From: Bin5 sp034422415
Lineage (GTDB): Bacteria; Chloroflexota; Anaerolineae; Caldilineales; Caldilineaceae
Reading direction: 5' to 3'
NCBI GenBank assembly: GCA_965202955.1
Contig: OZ241871.1
Span: 3,906,001-3,970,000 of the forward strand
DNA length: 64,000 nucleotides
Positions 26,563 to 35,605 of the stretch are shown here, one piece after another. The notes beneath the pieces are model-generated. The model was not told the origin of the DNA and did no database searches. It was given only the letters and a program-made list of their open reading frames with translations. Positions within the stretch are counted from its first letter, which is position 1. Every line of letters starts with the position of its first letter. A program made the translations under genes and the position numbers.

Positions 26563-27418
26563 GCGATCAAGGCCCGAACCCATGTTCAACGGTCAGACCG
26601 TAATCGTAACCGGCGCAGGACGCGGCATCGGCGCGAGCGCGGCCCAGCTGTTTGCCCAACACGGAGCCCGCGTTGTCGTCAACGACCTCGATTCCGCCCT
26701 GGGTGAAGGGACGGCGCAATCGATTGTCGACGCCGGCGGGCAGGCGATCCACTTGTCCGGCAGCGTGACCGACGCCGAATTTCCCAGCCGGCTTATGCAG
26801 TCAGCGGTCGACGCCTTCGGTCAAATCAATGTCCTCATCAACAACGCCGGGTTCACCTGGGACGGCATGGCGCACAAGATCACAGACGAGCAGTGGCAGA
26901 CCATCCTCGATGTCCACCTGACCGCGCCCTTCCGCATGATCCAAGCCGCCGCGCCATATCTGCGCGGCGCTGCAAAGGCCGAACTGGAGTCTGGGACTGC
27001 GTTCAGCAATCGCTGTATTGTGAACATCTCGTCAACATCCGGCCTGCACGGCAACATTGGCCAGGCCAACTACGCGGCCGCCAAGATGGGCGTCGTCGGC
27101 CTCACCAAGACGGTCGCCAAAGAGTGGGGCGCTTTCGGCATTCGCTGCAATGCGGTCGCCTTCGGTTTCGTCGATACCCGCCTGACGCGCGTCCAGGAGG
27201 CCCAGGAGGAGGCGATCGTAGTCGAGGGTCGCGAGCTGTTGCTTGGCATCCCGCGCAAAGTGCGAGATCTCCTCGATCGCGACATCGGCCAGCGCATCCC
27301 CCTTGCCCGGCCGGCTTCGGTCAGGGAGGCCGCAGGCGGCATCGTACTGATTGCTTCGCCCCTCGCCTCCTACATCACCGGCCACGTGCTTGAAGTCACA
27401 GGAGGAATGGGAATCTGA
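26552..27418 (+). CDS. SDR-family oxidoreductase (FabG-like)
   Basis: A 288-residue SDR enzyme with TGAGRGIG, NNAG, NISSTSG and YAAAK in order. It carries an insertion after the active site (about residues 210-245, a helical Glu/Arg-rich stretch) compared with the usual 250. The start is probably one of the ATGs overlapping the MaoC stop (26552 or 26555); an ATG at 26582 with AAGG ten bases upstream would remove ten residues. Coupling to the MaoC gene suggests oxidation of a 3-hydroxyacyl-CoA. Confidence 0.86.
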   Translation: MMNERSRPEPMFNGQTVIVTGAGRGIGASAAQLFAQHGARVVVNDLDSALGEGTAQSIVDAGGQAIHLSGSVTDAEFPSRLMQSAVDAFGQINVLINNAGFTWDGMAHKITDEQWQTILDVHLTAPFRMIQAAAPYLRGAAKAELESGTAFSNRCIVNISSTSGLHGNIGQANYAAAKMGVVGLTKTVAKEWGAFGIRCNAVAFGFVDTRLTRVQEAQEEAIVVEGRELLLGIPRKVRDLLDRDIGQRIPLARPASVREAAGGIVLIASPLASYITGHVLEVTGGMGI

Positions 27419-27515
27419 TTTCCGCGTACTGTGTGCAGCCGTGCCCGGCGAGCTCGGCGCACCGCCTGCCGGCCCGGCCAATCGAAGTCCGGGCGACGAA
27501 TCTGAAGTAACGAGC

Positions 27516-28418
27516 ATGGGGCACGCCACTTGCAAAGCAGTACTCATAACTGGAGCGTCAAGCGGCATCGGCCGTGCCTGCGCCCTGGAGATGGACCGCG
27601 CTGGATGGCGCGTCTTCGCGACCGTCCGGCGGGAGAGCGATGCCCGGCAACTGCAAAGTGACGCCTCCGAACGGCTGCAACCCATCCTTCTTGATGTAAC
27701 CGACGCCGCGCAAATTTCAGACATGGCCGCCTCCGTCGACAGGCTCCTCGATGGTGAAGGTCTGGACGGACTGGTCAACAATGCCGGCATACCCAGCGGC
27801 GGTCTGCTTGAGTTTCTCGACCCCGACGACCTCCGCCGCTGCTTCGAAGTGAACACCATCGCTCCCGCCGCCGTAACACAAGCCCTCATTCCGCTGCTGC
27901 GCAAAGCCTCGGGCCGCATCGTAATGATCAGCTCAGAGTCCGGCTTCAGCTCCACGCCCCTGGTCGCACCCTACAGCGCTTCCAAGTTCGCTCTCGAAGC
28001 CCTGACAGACGGACTACGCCTGGAGCTCAAACCTTGGAACATAGACGTCGTTTCCGTCCAGCCCGGCGCCATCGAGACCGCCATCTGGGGCAAAGCGCGC
28101 TCCTTTGCCGAGAACGCCCTCGGGAAATACCCGCCCCGTGCCTTCAGAATGTACGGCGCCTTGCTGGACAGAATGACCACAGTACTCCGTGACCCGGGCG
28201 GCATCCCCGCTGATGCAGTGGCCGAAGTCGTCCACGAAGTTCTGGCTGTTGAGAGGCCCAAAGCGCGCTATCTGGTAGGCCGAGACGCAACTATCCGCCG
28301 CTGGATCGAACGCCTTCCCACTTCTCTTCGCGACCGGTTGATTCTCAGCCAGATACCAAAATACGGTCCCGACAGCACTGATACCGATACCGACTCCCAC
28401 CGGACGAAACGCGACTAG
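27516..28418 (+). CDS. SDR-family oxidoreductase (classical, long C-terminus)
   Basis: A 300-residue SDR with TGASSGIG, NNAG, MISSESG and YSASK. The second strand lacks an Asp (ATVRRES), which favours NADP. The C-terminal extension (RYLVGRDATIRRWIERLPTS) resembles retinol- and steroid-type SDRs that act on hydrophobic alcohols. The ATG at 27516 begins the Rossmann strand closely; the upstream open part (to 27351) has no support. It ends the SDR/MaoC gene row; the next gene begins the Liv transporter cluster. Confidence 0.85.
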   Translation: MGHATCKAVLITGASSGIGRACALEMDRAGWRVFATVRRESDARQLQSDASERLQPILLDVTDAAQISDMAASVDRLLDGEGLDGLVNNAGIPSGGLLEFLDPDDLRRCFEVNTIAPAAVTQALIPLLRKASGRIVMISSESGFSSTPLVAPYSASKFALEALTDGLRLELKPWNIDVVSVQPGAIETAIWGKARSFAENALGKYPPRAFRMYGALLDRMTTVLRDPGGIPADAVAEVVHEVLAVERPKARYLVGRDATIRRWIERLPTSLRDRLILSQIPKYGPDSTDTDTDSHRTKRD

Positions 28419-28485
28419 CGATTCGGAGCCTCCTCGGTTGTACTCACAGATAACTCAACCTCAAACCAACGAACGCAACTGCGAG

Positions 28486-29823
28486 ATGCCAATAATGACT
28501 CTACGATTCAGCAAGACCTTAAGCCTGCTTGCAACAGCAATTCTGGCCCTTCTCGTCGCGGCCTGCACGCCCGGAAAGTCTCCTTCCGCCGCATCCGTGG
28601 AAGGCTTGGGCACGGCACGCGCAGAGGCGGGCGAAGAAGTGCCCACCGACTCCATCCGAATTGGCGCCCTTGCGCCCCTCTCCGCCCCTGGCTCGGTTGT
28701 CGCCGGCGAAGCCATCAGCGATGCCATGAATATCGCGATCGAAGAAATCAATGCTGCCGGCGGCCTGCTGGGTAGGCCGGTTGAACTGGTAATCTTCGAC
28801 AGCGAGGGCCTTCCCGAGCGCGGAACCGCTGGCGCCGAACGCCTCATCAATCAGGATGGTGTTATTGCCATCGCAGGCGGCAGCCACAGCTCCGTAGGCG
28901 TAGCTGCCAAAGAGGTCGCACACGACAACGGTATTCCCATCGTCCTGGTCAACACCTGGAACGACACGATCACCAGCGTCCAATATCCCGAAGTCTTCCG
29001 CATCGCACCCCTGAGTTCCGAAGTCTCGGCTATCGACGTCAACTTTATGAAGTGGCTGCGCGACGACACCGGCTTCACCCTCGAGAAGGTTGTCCTGCTG
29101 ACCGAGAACACCGACTACGGCATCCCTGCGGCCGAAGACACCACCAGGCTTCTGGCCGAAGTCGGCATCGGCTCGGTCACTTTTGGCGTCGATATCGGCA
29201 CCCAGGACTTTGCCGGCATTATCGAACGCATCAAGGCCGAGGAGCCCGACCTGATCATGTCTCTGGCAACCGGCGAGGCCTCCTACAACTTTGCCCAGCA
29301 ATCCGCCGACGCCGGCATCGGACCCCAGGATGTGCCCACCATCTGTGATCATGTCGCCTTGGTGAGCGACGCATTCTGGTCCAATGTCCCCGATGGCAAC
29401 TACTGTTTCGTGCGGCGAATCGGCCTTCCGCCCCAGCTATACAATGAATATGCGCTGAGTTTCCTCGCCAGCTACGAGGCGCGCACCGGTAAAGTGGGAG
29501 CGGAGTCATACGCCTTTGCCGCCTATGACGCAATTCGACTCATTGCGCAAGCCGTTACAGAGGCGGGGTCCACCGACGCCGAGGCGGTGATTGCCGCCTT
29601 GGAAGCCATCACCTACGTGGGCGCCCTGGGGACGATTACATTTCCTGTCAACAGCAACAACACACCCGAGCAGGCCGGCGTCGACCCAAAATGGTGGCAT
29701 CAGTTCCCCGACCCTGCCGTTACAATCGTCCAGTACCAAGTCCAGGGACAGGACTCCACCAGCGCCGAAGTCGTCTACCCGCCAACTTATCGCACCGGTG
29801 ACCCAGTCATCGTCGGGCAATAA
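28486..29823 (+). CDS. Branched-chain amino-acid-type ABC binding lipoprotein, copy 1
   Basis: A 445-residue periplasmic-binding protein of the LivJ/Peripla_BP_6 type, anchored through a lipobox (LLVAACTPG, Cys near residue 26). It delivers an amino acid, amide or similar small ligand to the LivHMGF transporter encoded downstream. Typical segments are IRIGALAPLSAPGSVVAGE and the GGSHSSVGVAAKEVA ligand loop. It is closely related to the copy at 30066, identical over long stretches such as TENTDYGIPAAE. The ATG at 28486 lacks a strong ribosome-binding site (an ATG at 28495 is also in frame), which may lower its expression relative to copy 2. Confidence 0.88.
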   Translation: MPIMTLRFSKTLSLLATAILALLVAACTPGKSPSAASVEGLGTARAEAGEEVPTDSIRIGALAPLSAPGSVVAGEAISDAMNIAIEEINAAGGLLGRPVELVIFDSEGLPERGTAGAERLINQDGVIAIAGGSHSSVGVAAKEVAHDNGIPIVLVNTWNDTITSVQYPEVFRIAPLSSEVSAIDVNFMKWLRDDTGFTLEKVVLLTENTDYGIPAAEDTTRLLAEVGIGSVTFGVDIGTQDFAGIIERIKAEEPDLIMSLATGEASYNFAQQSADAGIGPQDVPTICDHVALVSDAFWSNVPDGNYCFVRRIGLPPQLYNEYALSFLASYEARTGKVGAESYAFAAYDAIRLIAQAVTEAGSTDAEAVIAALEAITYVGALGTITFPVNSNNTPEQAGVDPKWWHQFPDPAVTIVQYQVQGQDSTSAEVVYPPTYRTGDPVIVGQ

Positions 29824-29912
29824 GGACGGCACCCTCGTAGCGAGTCAGGTGCCCAGTGACGGGAACTAGAAATCTGTCCCAACATCTACAATATGAGGTG
29901 TCCTTTGACATC

Positions 29913-29941
29913 TTGACATTTTCCGAAAGGTTGGGCATAGT
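29913..29941 (+). promoter_or_regulatory. Promoter upstream of second binding-protein gene
   Basis: TTGACA (29913-29918) and CATAGT (29936-29941) are separated by 17 bases, a close sigma-70-type match. A second TTGACA sits at 29905-29910. It would give the second binding-protein gene its own transcript with a leader of about 120 bases. Confidence 0.55.
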
Positions 29942-30065
29942 AATCCCTACCGGTATGGTCGGCCACAAGAGGGTCCCTCGCGCTCCTCAGACATCAACAA
30001 ACTGACATAAATTGGGTCAGGTGGACCTGCCTTTCCACCGAATTTACATTCAGGAGGATTCTGAA

Positions 30066-31430
30066 ATGTCTGCAACGCGAAGTTTAGCCCGTATCGTGCT
30101 GGCTCTGGTCCTGCTGTCGCTCGTCATGGCCGCTTGCGGCGGCCAGACCGAGACCGTCGGCGAGCCCGAAGCTGAACCCGCGGCCGAGGAAGAGGCCGCG
30201 CCCGCGCCGACCGAAGCGCCCGCCGAAGAAACGGCCGACGAGATGGAGATGGAGCCCATCAAAATCGGCGCGCTTGCTCCTCTGTCCGCCCCTGGGGCCG
30301 TCGTAGGCGGCGAAGCCATGCGCGAGGCCATGCTGATCGCGGCCGATGAACTCAATGAGATGGGCGGCATCTTGGGGCGCCCGGTCGAGTTGATCATCGT
30401 CGACACAGAAGGCCTGCCCGAAAGAGGCACCGCCGTGGTGGAACGCCTTATCAACCAGGACGGCGTCGTTGGAATCGGCGGCGGCTACCACAGCTCCGTG
30501 GGAGTGGCCGCGAAAGAGGTCGCCCGGGACAACGGCATTCCCATCGTCTTTGCCGAAACCTGGAACGACACCATTACCAGCGTTCAGTACGATGAGATCT
30601 TCCGCATCGCCCCCCTGAGTTCAGAAGTATCGGCCGTCGATGTCAAGTTTATGCAGTGGCTGCGTGACGAAAAAGGCATGCAGTTGGAAAAGGTGGTCAT
30701 CCTCACCGAAAACACCGACTATGGCATTCCCGCTGCTGAGAACACGACAGCGCTGCTGGAAGAGGCCGGCATCGACTCAGTCACCTTCAGCGTCGACATC
30801 GGCACACAGGACTTCGCAGGAATCATCGAGCGCGTTAAGGCCGAGAGCCCCGATCTGATCGTGACCCTCGCCACCGGTGAAGCCTCCTACAACTTCACCC
30901 AGCAAGCCGCTGACGCCGGCATCGGCCCGCAGGACGTGCCCACCATGTGCAATCAGGTTTCGCTCGTGAGTGACGCATTCTGGACTAACGTCCCGGACGG
31001 CAACAACTGCTTCGTTCGTCGCATCGGCCTGCCCGTGCAGCTCTACAACGACGTCGCTCAGGCCCTGGTCGCCGAGTACTCGGCCCGCACCGGCAAGGAT
31101 GACATCGAATCCTACGCCATGGCCTCCTACGACTCCATCATGCTGATCGCCCAGGCCATCGAAGATTCCGGCTCAACCGACCCCGGCGACATCATCAGCG
31201 CCCTGGAGAACATCAACCACATGGGCGCCCTGGGCCCAATCACCTTCCCGATCAACCGTGGCAATACGCCCGAACAGGCAGGTGTCGATCCCAAGTGGTG
31301 GCATCAGTTCCCGGATCCGGCCATTACCATCGTGCAGTATCAGGAGCCGGGACAGGACGCCGTTGACACGACGGTAGTCTACCCCGAAACCTACCAGACC
31401 GGCGATCCGGTCATTGTCGGCCAGGAATAG
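30066..31430 (+). CDS. Branched-chain amino-acid-type ABC binding lipoprotein, copy 2
   Basis: The 454-residue paralogue of the protein at 28486. It has a lipobox (LVMAACGG) followed by a long Glu/Ala/Pro-rich tether (about residues 25-62) that probably spans the cell wall, and then the same Peripla_BP_6 fold (IKIGALAPLSAPGAVVGGE). AGGAGG at 30052-30057 lies eight bases before the ATG, a much stronger ribosome-binding site than that of copy 1. It has its own promoter and ends shortly before a strong hairpin terminator, so it should be made in excess of the permeases, as is usual for binding proteins. Confidence 0.9.
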   Translation: MSATRSLARIVLALVLLSLVMAACGGQTETVGEPEAEPAAEEEAAPAPTEAPAEETADEMEMEPIKIGALAPLSAPGAVVGGEAMREAMLIAADELNEMGGILGRPVELIIVDTEGLPERGTAVVERLINQDGVVGIGGGYHSSVGVAAKEVARDNGIPIVFAETWNDTITSVQYDEIFRIAPLSSEVSAVDVKFMQWLRDEKGMQLEKVVILTENTDYGIPAAENTTALLEEAGIDSVTFSVDIGTQDFAGIIERVKAESPDLIVTLATGEASYNFTQQAADAGIGPQDVPTMCNQVSLVSDAFWTNVPDGNNCFVRRIGLPVQLYNDVAQALVAEYSARTGKDDIESYAMASYDSIMLIAQAIEDSGSTDPGDIISALENINHMGALGPITFPINRGNTPEQAGVDPKWWHQFPDPAITIVQYQEPGQDAVDTTVVYPETYQTGDPVIVGQE

Positions 31431-31461
31431 CGCGCTTAAGACTCTTGGATTAGAATGACAC

Positions 31462-31514
31462 GGGAGGGCCTGCCAAAGAACCTGGCTGGGTTCGCAGGCC
31501 CTTCCCTTTCTTTT
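31462..31514 (+). terminator. Hairpin terminator between binding protein and livH
   Basis: GGGAGGGCCTGC (31462-31473) pairs with GCAGGCCCTTCCC (31494-31506), with one bulged base, and the loop holds a second small helix (GAACC/GGTTC). TTTCTTTT follows at 31507-31514. It should stop most transcripts after the binding-protein gene while letting some continue into the permease genes. Confidence 0.75.
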
Positions 31515-31607
31515 CACCAGGTCTTCCAGTCCTTGTGCCACGGGGGGAACCGCCCTGCCAACCGCTATACGGCATCGGCCCCTTTCGCACTATACCTCTT
31601 CTGAACC

Positions 31608-32849
31608 ATGGAAAACGCAGCAATCTTCGGCTGGACGCTTCTGTGGATCCTTTTCTGGGGGGCCCTTGGCGGCGTAATCACGCCCCGCATCTACGCCCGC
31701 AAAGACCTTGAAATCTCCCAGGCCTCTTTCGGCGGCGCGGTCATCGGCGCCGCGCTCGGGCCTCTCAGCCTCGTCCCACTGTGGACTGCCACGCCAAAGA
31801 TCACAAACCGGCTGATCACCATATCCATCGCTCTTGTCGTCGGGCTCTTTGTCGCCGCCTTCGCCCTGGCCGACCCTGACAACCTCTGCGTCGCCAACGG
31901 CAGCTTCGTTATCTCCCAGCTCGCCAACGGCATCGTAATCGGCATTATCTACGGCCTCATGGCGCTCGGCCTGACGCTTATCTTCTCTATCCTGGGCGTC
32001 GTCAGCTTTGCGCACGGCGAGTTCTACATGATCGGCGGCATGGTCACCTATTTTATGACCGACAGATGGCTTCCCGGCGTATCGCCTCTCGTTGCCATAT
32101 TGGCCAGTTGCATTGTCACGTTTGTCATCGGCTTCATCTTTGAACGCATTTTCCTGCGCCCCATGGGCAGCGGGCAGATTGAGCGGCCGACCGAATACGC
32201 CATTCTCGTTACCTTCGGTCTTGCCTTTTTCCTTCAATATTTCACCCAGGCCCTGACCTCGGCGGTCCCAGTGAAGGCGCAACGCTTCTTTCCCTTCCCC
32301 CGCACAGAGATTCCTGCTGACTCGGGCGCACTGCTCAAATCGACGCCTGGGAATGTCACGATATTTGACGCCATCTCAGTGCCAAACCCCCGTTTTACGG
32401 CCGCGGCTCTCGCTCTGATCATGCTGGCCGCCCTGCTCTGGTTCCTCTACCGAACTTGGGTTGGAAAAGCGCTGCGCGCGGTCAGCCAGGACAGGCAGGC
32501 CGCTGCTGTCACCGGCATCAATCCCGATACGATGAATACCTTGGCTTTCAGTATGGGCGCCATGCTGGCGGGGCTTTCCGGCGCGTCGCTCGTCCAGGTT
32601 TTCTCCTGGCTGCCCCAGGTGGGCATTCCCGCCGCCGCCCGCTCCTTCGTCATCATCGTTCTCGGCGGCATGGGCAGCCTGCCCGGCGCTTTCCTCGGCG
32701 GCCTTATCGTCGGCCTTGTCGAAGCCGCGGGAACCGGCTGCATTCCCGATGCTACCAGGGCCGCAGCATACATACCCGCATACGGAATGGTGATCCTGAC
32801 GCTCGTCCTCCTCCTTAAGCCCACCGGTCTATTTGGGCGAGAGCTATGA
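31608..32849 (+). CDS. livH: LivH-type ABC permease with N-terminal extension
   Basis: Inner-membrane permease of a branched-chain amino-acid-type ABC importer. The LivH core begins near residue 100 (SQLANGIVIGIIYGLMALGLTLIFSILGVVSFAHGEFYMIGG), and the EAA-like loop RAVSQDRQAAAVTGIN is present (about residue 290). At 413 residues it is over 100 longer than typical LivH because of an extra N-terminal part with two or three hydrophobic segments. The gene overlaps livM by four bases (ATGA). The expression level should be set partly by the terminator upstream. The ligand of the system is not known. Confidence 0.88.
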   Translation: MENAAIFGWTLLWILFWGALGGVITPRIYARKDLEISQASFGGAVIGAALGPLSLVPLWTATPKITNRLITISIALVVGLFVAAFALADPDNLCVANGSFVISQLANGIVIGIIYGLMALGLTLIFSILGVVSFAHGEFYMIGGMVTYFMTDRWLPGVSPLVAILASCIVTFVIGFIFERIFLRPMGSGQIERPTEYAILVTFGLAFFLQYFTQALTSAVPVKAQRFFPFPRTEIPADSGALLKSTPGNVTIFDAISVPNPRFTAAALALIMLAALLWFLYRTWVGKALRAVSQDRQAAAVTGINPDTMNTLAFSMGAMLAGLSGASLVQVFSWLPQVGIPAAARSFVIIVLGGMGSLPGAFLGGLIVGLVEAAGTGCIPDATRAAAYIPAYGMVILTLVLLLKPTGLFGREL

Positions 32850-34150
32850 ACCCGAACATCCTGTACCGGGTCTCCGGCTCGGTCGCCGTCATCCTGCTGC
32901 TGGCGATCCCGCTCGCGTCCTCTGAAATGGGCGGGCTGGGACCGTTCCTCCTCAGTAGCTACTTCATGCATCTCGCCATCACCGCCTTCTACTACGCCAT
33001 TCTCGCATCCAGCTGGTCGCTCCTTGCCGGCTACGCCGGGCAGTTCTCCTTCGGCCATATGGCCTTTATGGCAATCGGCGGCTACACGACCGGACTGATC
33101 GGCAAGTTCATCCGCTTTACGACCGCGCCTTCAGAACTCTGCACCGATCTCCCCCTGCCCGGCGGCTGGTGGCTTGTGATTCTCAATGTGCGCCGCGTCG
33201 GGACAATCGATGAGTCTTGCCTCGACCTGGCCAAGACCCAAACCCTGCCCAGCGGTACGATCATCGTCTTTCCCCCGGTCTGGGCTTCGATCGCCATGGG
33301 ACTGATCTTTGGCGCAATCTTCGGACTACTGGTCGGCTGGCTTGTGCTTCGGCTGCGCAGCACCTATCTGGCGCTCTTCACTATCGGCTTCTCCGAAATC
33401 CTGAGAGCAGCGATCAGCGCCGAAATACCCGTCACCGAGGGCCAGAGCGGGCTTGAATTGGTGCCTCTCTTTCCCGGTGGCATTCTCGGTTTCAGTTCGA
33501 CCAGCAAAATCCCCACCTACTACGTCATGTTGCTGCTCTTCATTCTCGCCATGGCCCTGATGTCCTGGCTGGCCTCCTCCCGCTTCGGCCTCTTTGTGCG
33601 CGCCATCCGTGAAGACGAAGAGGCCGCGGCCGCGCTAGGCGTAAATATTGTCCGCTACAAAGTCCTCGTTTTCGTTATCACCAGTACAATCGCTGCGGCC
33701 GCTGGCGCGCTGCAGGCCCACTATATCGGCATCATCACTCCCAATACGCTGATAATCCTGCAGATGTCGCTTGTCATCGCCATGGCCGTCATCGGCGGGC
33801 TGGAAAACATCTATGCGGCATCTGTTGGTGCAATAATCATCACCTTCGTCCTCGAGCTGCTGCGCACGAGCGTTTCGATTGGTCCAATTGAGATAGACAT
33901 GACCCTCTGGCGCTTGGTATTCTTCGGCATTCTCCTCATGCTTACGCTGCGGTTCCAGCGCAACGGACTGCTGTTCCCTATTCTCGAACGGATCAACCGC
34001 GGCGGCGTCGCCGAGGAGACTGTCTCAATCAGAACGGAGCCTGACGAAGAGTTCGCCGAACTCGAAGACCCGGACACGGGCGGACCCGACGCGGAGTCCA
34101 ACCGCGAACAGCCGGATCGCAAAACGGACGCTGAAAATGATGAAACTTAA
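32846..34150 (+). CDS. livM: LivM-type ABC permease
   Basis: The second permease subunit, 434 residues, with about nine hydrophobic segments. LLAGYAGQFSFGHMAFMAIGGY and the loop AIREDEEAAAALGVN are family signatures. A hydrophilic stretch of about 45 residues (around 90-135) interrupts the membrane region, and the last 45 residues form an acidic tail absent from most LivM proteins. The start overlaps the livH stop and the gene overlaps livG by 14 bases, so the four transport genes form one translationally coupled unit. Confidence 0.9.
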   Translation: MNPNILYRVSGSVAVILLLAIPLASSEMGGLGPFLLSSYFMHLAITAFYYAILASSWSLLAGYAGQFSFGHMAFMAIGGYTTGLIGKFIRFTTAPSELCTDLPLPGGWWLVILNVRRVGTIDESCLDLAKTQTLPSGTIIVFPPVWASIAMGLIFGAIFGLLVGWLVLRLRSTYLALFTIGFSEILRAAISAEIPVTEGQSGLELVPLFPGGILGFSSTSKIPTYYVMLLLFILAMALMSWLASSRFGLFVRAIREDEEAAAALGVNIVRYKVLVFVITSTIAAAAGALQAHYIGIITPNTLIILQMSLVIAMAVIGGLENIYAASVGAIIITFVLELLRTSVSIGPIEIDMTLWRLVFFGILLMLTLRFQRNGLLFPILERINRGGVAEETVSIRTEPDEEFAELEDPDTGGPDAESNREQPDRKTDAENDET

Positions 34151-34862
34151 TGCCAACGGCATCTTCAAGAATTTCGGCGGCCTGCAGGTGCTCAAAGATG
34201 TCTCCTTTTCCGTCGAAGGGCCGGAACTGATCGGTCTCATCGGGCCGAACGGTGCCGGAAAAACGACCCTGACCAACATCCTCGACGGCGCGCTCAAGCC
34301 TTCCAGCGGGACCGTCTACATGAACGGCGAACGCATCGACACCCGCCCCGCGTACGGGGTCGCCCGCGCTGGACTCGGCCGTACATTCCAGGTAACGCGC
34401 GCCTTCCGCCGCATGACCGTTCTGGAGAACCTGCTCATCCCCGCCATGGCCATGAACATGACGGCCCGCAAGCGCGACTTCGAGGAAAAGGCACAGGAGG
34501 TGCTTGAATTCCTCACCATCGCCCATCTTCGCAACGAGTATGCCCGCGCCCTCTCCGGTGGCCAGCAGAAGCTGCTCGAGCTGGGCCGCCTCCTTATGCT
34601 CGACCCCAACATGATTATCCTTGATGAACCCTTTGCCGGCGTCCACCCCCGCCTCATGGAGGTGATCTACCGTTACATCACCGAGATCAACGCCCAAGGC
34701 AAAGCCTTCATCATCATCAGCCACGACATGGACACGATCTTTACGCTAAGCCGCCGCCTTCTGGTGCTCAACTATGGCGACCTCATCGCTGACGGCGACC
34801 CGGAGGTCGTACGCGAAGATCCGCTGGTCAAAGCTGCCTACTTGGGCGAGGATGAAGAATGA
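34137..34862 (+). CDS. livG: LivG-type ABC ATP-binding protein
   Basis: A 241-residue cytoplasmic ATPase. Walker A is GPNGAGKTT (about residues 36-44), the signature is LSGGQQKLLELGRLL, Walker B is NMIILDEPFAGVHP, and the switch His is in IISHDMD. It would pair with the livF product to drive the LivHM permease. The N-terminus overlaps the end of livM. The Tyr-rich end LVKAAYLGED is the normal LivG C-terminus, so the protein is full length. Confidence 0.92.
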   Translation: MMKLNANGIFKNFGGLQVLKDVSFSVEGPELIGLIGPNGAGKTTLTNILDGALKPSSGTVYMNGERIDTRPAYGVARAGLGRTFQVTRAFRRMTVLENLLIPAMAMNMTARKRDFEEKAQEVLEFLTIAHLRNEYARALSGGQQKLLELGRLLMLDPNMIILDEPFAGVHPRLMEVIYRYITEINAQGKAFIIISHDMDTIFTLSRRLLVLNYGDLIADGDPEVVREDPLVKAAYLGEDEE

Positions 34863-35566
34863 TGCTGGCAGTCAACGACCTCTACGTCGGCTACTATCGT
34901 GATCTGAATATCCTGCAAGGCGTCTCCCTGCAGGCCGAGGAAGGAAACATTACCACGATCCTCGGCGCCAACGGCGTGGGCAAGTCCACCATGTTGAAGG
35001 CCATCTACGGGTTCCTGCGGCCGAATCAAGGCCAGATCATGCTCAACGATGAGGACATCATCGACGTGCCCACGCACGAGCGCATCAACATGGGCATCTC
35101 CTACATTCCCCAGCAGCCGGGCGTTTTTCGCTTCATGTCTGTCGAGGAAAACCTCGAACTCGGCGCGTGGACCTTCAAGAACGACAAAAGCCGCATCAAA
35201 CGCAAGCTGGAGGAGAACTACGAACGGTTTCCTGCCCTGGAGCCGCGCCGCAAGTCCAACGCCGGCGAGCTCTCCGGGGGCATGCAGCGCATGGTCGAGA
35301 TCGGGCGCACGCTCATGACCGATCCAAAGGTCATCCTCGTCGACGAACCGACCGCCGGCCTTGCCAAGCTCCTCTCCGAAGAGGTCTACCAGATGCTGGT
35401 GGACCTGCGCGACCGGGAAGGCCTGACAATTCTTCTCGTCGACCAGGAGATTCGCTCCGCATTGAAGATTGCCGACTACGTCTACGTGCTCGAGCTGGGA
35501 CGCAATAAGTTCCAGGGGCCGTCAGAAGACTTCACCGACCTCGAGAAAGCTTTCTGGGTCGCCTGA
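34859..35566 (+). CDS. livF: LivF-type ABC ATP-binding protein
   Basis: The second ATPase of the Liv transporter, 235 residues, with Walker A GANGVGKST, signature LSGGMQRMVEIGRTL and Walker B KVILVDEPTAGL. The usual switch-region His is replaced by LLVDQEIRSA, as is normal for LivF proteins (Gln instead of His is common there). It overlaps livG by four bases and ends the transport operon; the aminotransferase gene begins 39 bases later in the same direction. Confidence 0.92.
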   Translation: MMLAVNDLYVGYYRDLNILQGVSLQAEEGNITTILGANGVGKSTMLKAIYGFLRPNQGQIMLNDEDIIDVPTHERINMGISYIPQQPGVFRFMSVEENLELGAWTFKNDKSRIKRKLEENYERFPALEPRRKSNAGELSGGMQRMVEIGRTLMTDPKVILVDEPTAGLAKLLSEEVYQMLVDLRDREGLTILLVDQEIRSALKIADYVYVLELGRNKFQGPSEDFTDLEKAFWVA

Positions 35567-35605
35567 ATTGGCATCTCCCAGCCGACCACCTCCGATCGAC
35601 AGCCT

